64,000 nt of DNA from an uncultured Lachnospiraceae bacterium (GTDB lineage: Bacteria; Bacillota; Clostridia; Lachnospirales; Lachnospiraceae), in assembly GCA_910579935.1 (NCBI GenBank), contig CAJTVQ010000016.1, positions 10,881 to 74,880 on the forward strand, in the 5' to 3' direction. Position numbers and translations under genes: made by a program. The stretch's first letter is position 1. Every line of letters starts with the position of its first letter. Below, in pieces: positions 59,606 through 64,000 of the stretch. The notes beneath the pieces were generated by a model. The model was not told where the DNA came from. It saw only the letters and a list, made by a program, of their open reading frames with translations, and made no database searches.

Positions 59606-59640
59606 ATAATTACTAAAAATAGAGGTAATTATTTCTTTTT
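59606..59640 (+). terminator. Terminator of the Xre-controlled operon
   Basis: ATAATTAC (59606-59613) with GTAATTAT (59625-59632) followed by TTCTTTTT. Confidence 0.7.
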
Positions 59641-59735
59641 ATGCGCAGTCTTATGCAGAGGAAATATGCTGCTGAAGTGGCGCATGGGCGTGCGGCGAGT
59701 AGGGGAGAGAAATCTCCCCTACTTGATTGCATAGA
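59639..59735 (+). repeat. Structured repeat element, copy 2
   Basis: Homologous to 19384-19492: TTATGCGCAG, then CTTATGC/GCATGGG (59650-59656, 59682-59688), GCTGCT/AGTGGC and the perfect TAGGGGAGA/TCTCCCCTA (59700-59708, 59713-59721). Stem positions differ from copy 1 in ways that keep pairing. As with copy 1, it starts exactly after a terminator T-tract. Confidence 0.65.
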
Positions 59736-59969
59736 ACCATGAGGATGGTAGACAGGTCACGCGGCGAGCAGTTGTTTCGCTGCTTGATGGACTGCAAATG
59801 TGCCTGCTTTTATCTGCATATAGATATGGTTGCCAGATAAAAGTCATGAAAGATTTTTATGACTTGAATGTTTTTTCTTTCTCACATTACACTTAAAAAG
59901 AACTTGTGAAAAGTAATTTGGCCATATATGAAATAATGATGTTGGAAAGGATGATTCAATAAAATACAG

Positions 59970-60359
59970 ATGGATATAAAAAGCAGTAATTATGATAAGG
60001 CAAATGATTTAAGATGGGAAAAATTAATGTGTTTGGGGGCAAGGCTCGGATGCCACCAAATGCCGGAGAGAAGTTTTTTTGTGCATGGCTATCAGTTTCC
60101 GTTATGCGCGAGATGCACAGGCTTAATGATTGGATATATCATGGCAATAGTGACCTGGCATCTGGTTGATATACCGCCTTTCTGTTCAGCAGTAATTTGT
60201 ATTCCGTTGGTTGTAGATGGGGCAACCCAATATGTCCATTGGAGAGAATCGAATCAGATTCTGAGGCTGATAACAGGGATATTGTGCGGTGTCGGAAGTG
60301 TACAGTTAGAAATAATGCTGGTTATTACGATTGCAAAATTTGTATGGGGAGGGATTTAG
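59970..60359 (+). CDS. DUF2085 membrane protein
   Basis: 129 residues. The family motif CHQMPERSFFVHGYQFPLCARCTGLMIGY is clear, with CARC possibly binding metal, then two to three further hydrophobic helices. Its role is unknown in any organism I can name. It is separated from the next gene by 1 nt. Confidence 0.85.
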   Translation: MDIKSSNYDKANDLRWEKLMCLGARLGCHQMPERSFFVHGYQFPLCARCTGLMIGYIMAIVTWHLVDIPPFCSAVICIPLVVDGATQYVHWRESNQILRLITGILCGVGSVQLEIMLVITIAKFVWGGI

Positions 60360-60360
60360 G

Positions 60361-61665
60361 ATGAGATGTCCGAAATGTGGCAGTACGGACTGCCAGGTGT
60401 TTGTGACCAATAATGTGAAAATCCATAGTAGTACGAAGGGATTTGGCGGCGGTAAAGCGTGCTGCGGCCTTATGATGCTTGGCCCTGTCGGGGTGCTGTG
60501 CGGCATGTGCGGGGCAGGGAAGAAAAAAACATGGAGCGAGGAAGAACAGAAGGAGTATTGGATATGCCAGAACTGCGGAAGCAAATTTACCCAAATCGAT
60601 GTGAAGTTTGCGCCGGTTCCGGTAAGGTTTTATCTTGATAATGTCAATGAATTTGCAGAATATGAGAATGACCCGGTTGTACAGAAGTTTATCAAAAATT
60701 ATTCAGAGGATTGGCGCACATCTGTTCTTGGTGATGTAATGATTGTCAGACAGAGCAGTGATAAGAAATTTTTAAAGCATAAGGATTCCTGTGATGAAAA
60801 ATGGTTTGAAAGTACGCCGCTTTTGTTTGCGGTTGAGGATGGTACGGGAGTAATTGTAACCGGAAAAGATATCATAATAGATACTGTCAGGTTTGCTTTT
60901 CGTGATATTTCATATGTAGTAATACAGGCTGCCACAATTTACATTGATACATACTGTATCCGGTTTTCTTCCAGTGATAAGGCGGAAAAATTTTTGGAAG
61001 TTTTAAAAATTATATTAGACAGCGATAAAGTGCACTATGAGAAATATGCATCCTATGAAGAACTGCTCACATATCTTCAGGATATCCAGGATAAAGGAAA
61101 TACCAGCCAGGCTGCCCATTTTAGTTCACAGCCGGAGTATGAAGACTTCGTAAGAAACCTGACGGAAAAGGGGCTTGAGAAAGTGAAGCAGGAGAGGCCG
61201 CAGCACTATAGGAATTACATGCAGGCGGAACAGGATGAAAAGATGCTCCGTATGCCGGCATTGGCGGCGTATGTCATACAGCTGGTTTTTATTTTCCTGA
61301 TTCGTATCATGTTTGCAGGTTTTTGGAATGCGGTTTTTAATATTGTGATATGGGGGGCAATTTTAGGTGTAGTCCTGTTTTTTTACGATTCAAAAACAGG
61401 GACGCAGTTTGAGGAAGAAAAAGGACGGTATTTACCGCCGGAACTGCTTACCCTGATTACGGAGAATAAATTATCAGCACTGCAGAAAACGGGAAGTATC
61501 AGAATCGCTGAATTGGACCAATATGAGCAATTGTCTGGAATGGAACGGTTGCAGGAGATAAATGACAGGGAATCATTCAGGCAGAAAAAAATAAATCTGT
61601 ATGGACTTTTGGCTGTAGCTTTTATTTGTATTACTGTATTTCATTTTCTGTTGGCCTGCAGATGA
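60361..61665 (+). CDS. Zinc-ribbon membrane protein
   Basis: 434 residues. The N-terminal CPKCGSTDCQVF and CQNCGSKF pair form a zinc ribbon; a glycine/cysteine-rich segment (KACCGLMMLGPVGVLCGMCGAG) between them looks membrane-active. A central beta-rich part (VLGDVMIVRQSSD, IDTVRFAFRDISYVVI) may be PH-like. Hydrophobic helices lie near residues 310-350 and at the C-terminus (YGLLAVAFICITVFHFLLACR). It is co-transcribed with DUF2085. Function unknown. Confidence 0.7.
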   Translation: MRCPKCGSTDCQVFVTNNVKIHSSTKGFGGGKACCGLMMLGPVGVLCGMCGAGKKKTWSEEEQKEYWICQNCGSKFTQIDVKFAPVPVRFYLDNVNEFAEYENDPVVQKFIKNYSEDWRTSVLGDVMIVRQSSDKKFLKHKDSCDEKWFESTPLLFAVEDGTGVIVTGKDIIIDTVRFAFRDISYVVIQAATIYIDTYCIRFSSSDKAEKFLEVLKIILDSDKVHYEKYASYEELLTYLQDIQDKGNTSQAAHFSSQPEYEDFVRNLTEKGLEKVKQERPQHYRNYMQAEQDEKMLRMPALAAYVIQLVFIFLIRIMFAGFWNAVFNIVIWGAILGVVLFFYDSKTGTQFEEEKGRYLPPELLTLITENKLSALQKTGSIRIAELDQYEQLSGMERLQEINDRESFRQKKINLYGLLAVAFICITVFHFLLACR

Positions 61666-61792
61666 GACAGTTGGGACGGTAAGATAATTTGAAAGGACAG
61701 TAAAAAACTGATTCTTTCACTCCTGAGTTTGTGTCCGTGCTGCATTCACAAACTTGGGATGTATAAAAAGCAGCATAGAAATGAGGAAAAAT

Positions 61793-63658
61793 ATGAATAC
61801 GAAAAATCAAGAGCCACTGAGGTTGACGTCAATGGCCCCGTTGGACGACGGGGGAAGGAAATATAACATTATATATGTTATTGCGCTGGTAATAGGCACC
61901 ATAGCAGGTATCTATAACGGGATAGAGGGTATATTGGGGGCAAATTTTCTGACTTTAATGGTAGCATTTGCGGTAAAAGATGGTATATTTGATATTAAGT
62001 GGAAAAGACTCAGGAAGCAAAAATTTTTACTGGAAAACAGGGTGCCTTATGATGCATTGATTCAGCATCTGATAGGGCAGCTGTCACCGTTAGGTTTTCT
62101 GGTGGAAAAAGGGGGTGATGGGAATCCTGTTCTTTCATATAGGAAAATGATATATGATGTTGATTATGATGAAGGCGGCAGCTTTACCATATATTGGAGA
62201 AAATCAGTTGCCAATGCTTTTTTTGATTTTAGGACACCGATTTATCATTACAGGATTACCGTGGCAGATATGGGAATCATTGGTTATGCGGTACAGCAAA
62301 TTTGCTGTGGCGATATGGGTGGAGACGTGCAGCAAAATACAATCCATGGTTCGGAAGAACATGCTGAATCAGAAGTTCGAACAAATGCCGGGAATGGGGC
62401 AGGCATTTTAGAAAATGGACAGAATAAGCAAATACAGAAAAATAAGGAAATAAATACCAGTCAAAGGAATAGTAACGATATAAAGCAAGGCTTATATAAG
62501 GAACAAGCGCCATTAAATATGCTGAACAAAAAATGGTATATAGTGATAGGTGTCATTTTGTTTTTACTTATCATTTTGGGCGGGGTATTTTGGTTGGGAA
62601 ATTCATCGGATGATGAAGCTGTAGAGGGGAAAATTACAAATGAAGTTGAGGAGGAGGCAGTGGAGGAAACTGTTTCTGCAGAGGAAAGTTATGATGCTGG
62701 AGAATATACTGCAGAGGATATGGATGGAGATGTTTCATATGGATTGAATGGGTCTGTTGAATTTGAGACGGAAGACGAAGGAAAGGAAAATACCGTGAAG
62801 GTAAAGGAAAGTATTCTGCTCAATGACTTATATATTGATACAGTTTCAGCTTCTTCCGAATTAACAGACAGCACGAATACATATAAAGTGGAAGCGTTAT
62901 TCGATGGAAATAAAGATACATGCTGGGCTGAAGGAGTTGGGGGAAATGGAGAGGGTGAGTATGTGGAAATATGGTTTACAAACCCGCTATATCTGACGGA
63001 AATTGGCTTTTTGAATGGATATATGAAAAATGAAAGCGTTTTTGGAGCAAATGGAAAAATAAGGAGGGCAGAATTGCGTTTTTCCGATGGGAGCACTTGT
63101 GAATGGAATCTGGGAAAAGAGGAATACCAAAGTATGAGAGAGTTATTATATAGTGATATGATTTCCTTTGAGAGTCCGGTTTGGACGGATTATTTAAGAA
63201 TCACCATTCTTGAGGCAGAGTCCGGAACGAAATATGATGACACATGTTTAACGGAAATAGCAATGTGGGGATATCAAGACAGTGGGACGGAGATACCACA
63301 AGGTACAGAATTGGCAGTGGCCGGAAAGGACGGACAGGAATTTTATGTGGATAGTTCCATATTAGGAACTTATGGATGTTATATGGGGGAAGACTTCGGT
63401 GCGGAGATTACGCTTACTTATGATGAAGAAAACCGGCGGATGTATATTTCGGGGAATTGTTGGGCGGGTATGAATGTAGGCATGATAGAGGATGAAGTGA
63501 TTTCCAGTTTTGTTTCCGGGGAGAATGCGCTTCTGTATGATGGCGGATATGGAAACCAACTTTATATCTATCCCATGGATACAGGCGAAATATATATCAG
63601 GCAGAATGGTGATTTTGGGGGAATAGGGACGACTTTTGAGGGGACTTATGAGAAATAG
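61793..63658 (+). CDS. Membrane protein with extracellular NADase-type/discoidin-like glycan-binding domain
   Basis: 621 residues. Two N-terminal membrane helices (~20-60) are followed by a cytoplasmic part and a third helix (WYIVIGVILFLLIILGGVFWLG, ~residue 250). An acidic linker comes next. The extracellular segment (~340-480) has SASSELTDSTNTYKVEALFDGNKDTCWAEG, EYVEIWFTNPLYLTEIGFLNGY and RRAELRFSDGS. This matches the NADase-type glycan-binding or discoidin-like pattern, in which the DGNKDTCWAEG loop binds ligand. A beta-rich end follows. The start at 61793 has GAGG upstream; 61754 and 61781 are alternatives. Confidence 0.75.
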   Translation: MNTKNQEPLRLTSMAPLDDGGRKYNIIYVIALVIGTIAGIYNGIEGILGANFLTLMVAFAVKDGIFDIKWKRLRKQKFLLENRVPYDALIQHLIGQLSPLGFLVEKGGDGNPVLSYRKMIYDVDYDEGGSFTIYWRKSVANAFFDFRTPIYHYRITVADMGIIGYAVQQICCGDMGGDVQQNTIHGSEEHAESEVRTNAGNGAGILENGQNKQIQKNKEINTSQRNSNDIKQGLYKEQAPLNMLNKKWYIVIGVILFLLIILGGVFWLGNSSDDEAVEGKITNEVEEEAVEETVSAEESYDAGEYTAEDMDGDVSYGLNGSVEFETEDEGKENTVKVKESILLNDLYIDTVSASSELTDSTNTYKVEALFDGNKDTCWAEGVGGNGEGEYVEIWFTNPLYLTEIGFLNGYMKNESVFGANGKIRRAELRFSDGSTCEWNLGKEEYQSMRELLYSDMISFESPVWTDYLRITILEAESGTKYDDTCLTEIAMWGYQDSGTEIPQGTELAVAGKDGQEFYVDSSILGTYGCYMGEDFGAEITLTYDEENRRMYISGNCWAGMNVGMIEDEVISSFVSGENALLYDGGYGNQLYIYPMDTGEIYIRQNGDFGGIGTTFEGTYEK

Positions 63659-63697
63659 TTTAAAGGATAATTCGGGTCTTGGACAAAGGATTTGGAC

Positions 63698-63880
63698 ATG
63701 GTGCGGAATAGAACTAAACATAAAAAGGTTTGGGACGATTTAGGTTCTGAGAAGTATGACATTGTATCTATATATAATTTCTATGATGAAATGACCGGCG
63801 GAGAAATCTGCCGGTCATTCTATCTTATAGAGGTTAAGGAAGGAGGTTTGATAGATATATCGATACAGAAGACAAAATAA
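63698..63880 (+). CDS. Small hypothetical protein, 60 aa
   Basis: Reads from an ATG with AAAGGA 8 nt upstream; a TTG 6 nt earlier is also possible. It has alternating charged and beta-type residues (YDIVSIYNFYDEMTGGEICRSFYLIEV) and no recognised domain. It is the last complete gene before a DUF932 gene. Confidence 0.45.
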   Translation: MVRNRTKHKKVWDDLGSEKYDIVSIYNFYDEMTGGEICRSFYLIEVKEGGLIDISIQKTK

Positions 63881-63958
63881 ATATTTTATTCGGCATGATT
63901 CAAGAGTAATGTCAGTTAAAAAAATTACAAATCCAAAGCAGATAAGGAGGAAAGACAA

Positions 63959-64000
63959 ATGGCAGCAAACGTAGAGACAATGTTTTACACAAGGGAAAAA
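63959..64000 (+). CDS. Start of a DUF932 family protein (partial)
   Basis: Only 14 codons are present: MAANVETMFYTREK. This equals the usual beginning of DUF932 proteins (M-x-ANVETMFYxREKPWHGLG), found on phages and conjugative plasmids. AAGGAGG lies upstream. The gene runs out of the window. Confidence 0.75.
   Translation, partial: MAANVETMFYTREK

Larger units (their letters stand above)
59472..59969 (+). other. Gene-free stretch after the operon
   Basis: Contains a CGCCCC-TT-GGGGCG hairpin (59488-59501), the terminator at 59606-59640, the structured repeat at 59639-59735 and an unstructured AT-rich run. No gene of convincing length or ribosome site is visible. Confidence 0.5.

Overview
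The window looks like chromosomal DNA of a low-to-mid GC Gram-positive anaerobe of the class Clostridia, most likely family Lachnospiraceae. The case rests on gene content and order: cmk-ispH-rpsA, era-recO, scpA-scpB, a one-gene glycyl-tRNA synthetase beside alaS, a biotin-dependent sodium-pump decarboxylase operon, a CIRCE operator, and a double-domain 2-hydroxyacyl-CoA dehydratase activase. Strong AGGAGG-type ribosome sites and U-tract terminators fit. The species cannot be fixed from sequence alone. I see no rRNA, tRNA or CRISPR array.

Region 1 (1-11 kb) is mostly core: a large activase on the minus strand (cut by the window edge), a rhomboid-like membrane protein, a degenerate sigma-70-like protein, an M16C peptidase, a DUF4349 lipoprotein, era and recO. 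Region 2 (11-14.3 kb) is a small accessory insert. It holds a broken AAA-ATPase/PD-(D/E)XK gene and then a ParB-fold protein paired with an Mrr-type nuclease. This pair lies between two near-identical promoter copies. Region 3 (14.3-49.2 kb) is again core: glyQS-alaS-rpsU, two D,D-carboxypeptidases, scpAB, the sodium-pump decarboxylase operon, an RpiR regulator, cmk-ispH-rpsA, cheR, sbcDC, a parvulin-type foldase, CIRCE-htpG, and a secreted four-repeat protein.

Region 4 (49.2-64 kb) is an accessory island. It begins with a large serine recombinase. Next comes a two-gene AAA ATPase plus PD-(D/E)XK nuclease cassette, then gene debris and structured repeats, a Uma2 nuclease and a mobC-relaxase pair with a possible transfer origin. 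After an excisionase-like protein comes an Xre repressor divergent from a four-gene operon: a TerB-like protein, two paralogous glycine/alanine-rich membrane coiled-coil proteins, and an unrecognised 385-residue protein. A perfect 17-bp inverted repeat carrying the -35 box in its loop lies between them. The island continues with DUF2085, zinc-ribbon and glycan-binding-like membrane proteins and runs out in the start of a DUF932 gene.

Three sets are the best candidates for undescribed systems: the ParB-fold/Mrr pair (12.1-14.0 kb), the AAA/PD-(D/E)XK pair (51.5-53.1 kb) and the Xre-controlled TerB/membrane operon (56.5-59.5 kb). Several intergenic regions also carry long compensated stem-loops, notably upstream of the carboxyltransferase gene (29.5 kb), upstream of cmk (33.5 kb) and after sbcC (42.0 kb). 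One roughly 100-nt structured element is present twice (19.4 and 59.7 kb). All functional assignments come from reading motifs and context; no database search was run.
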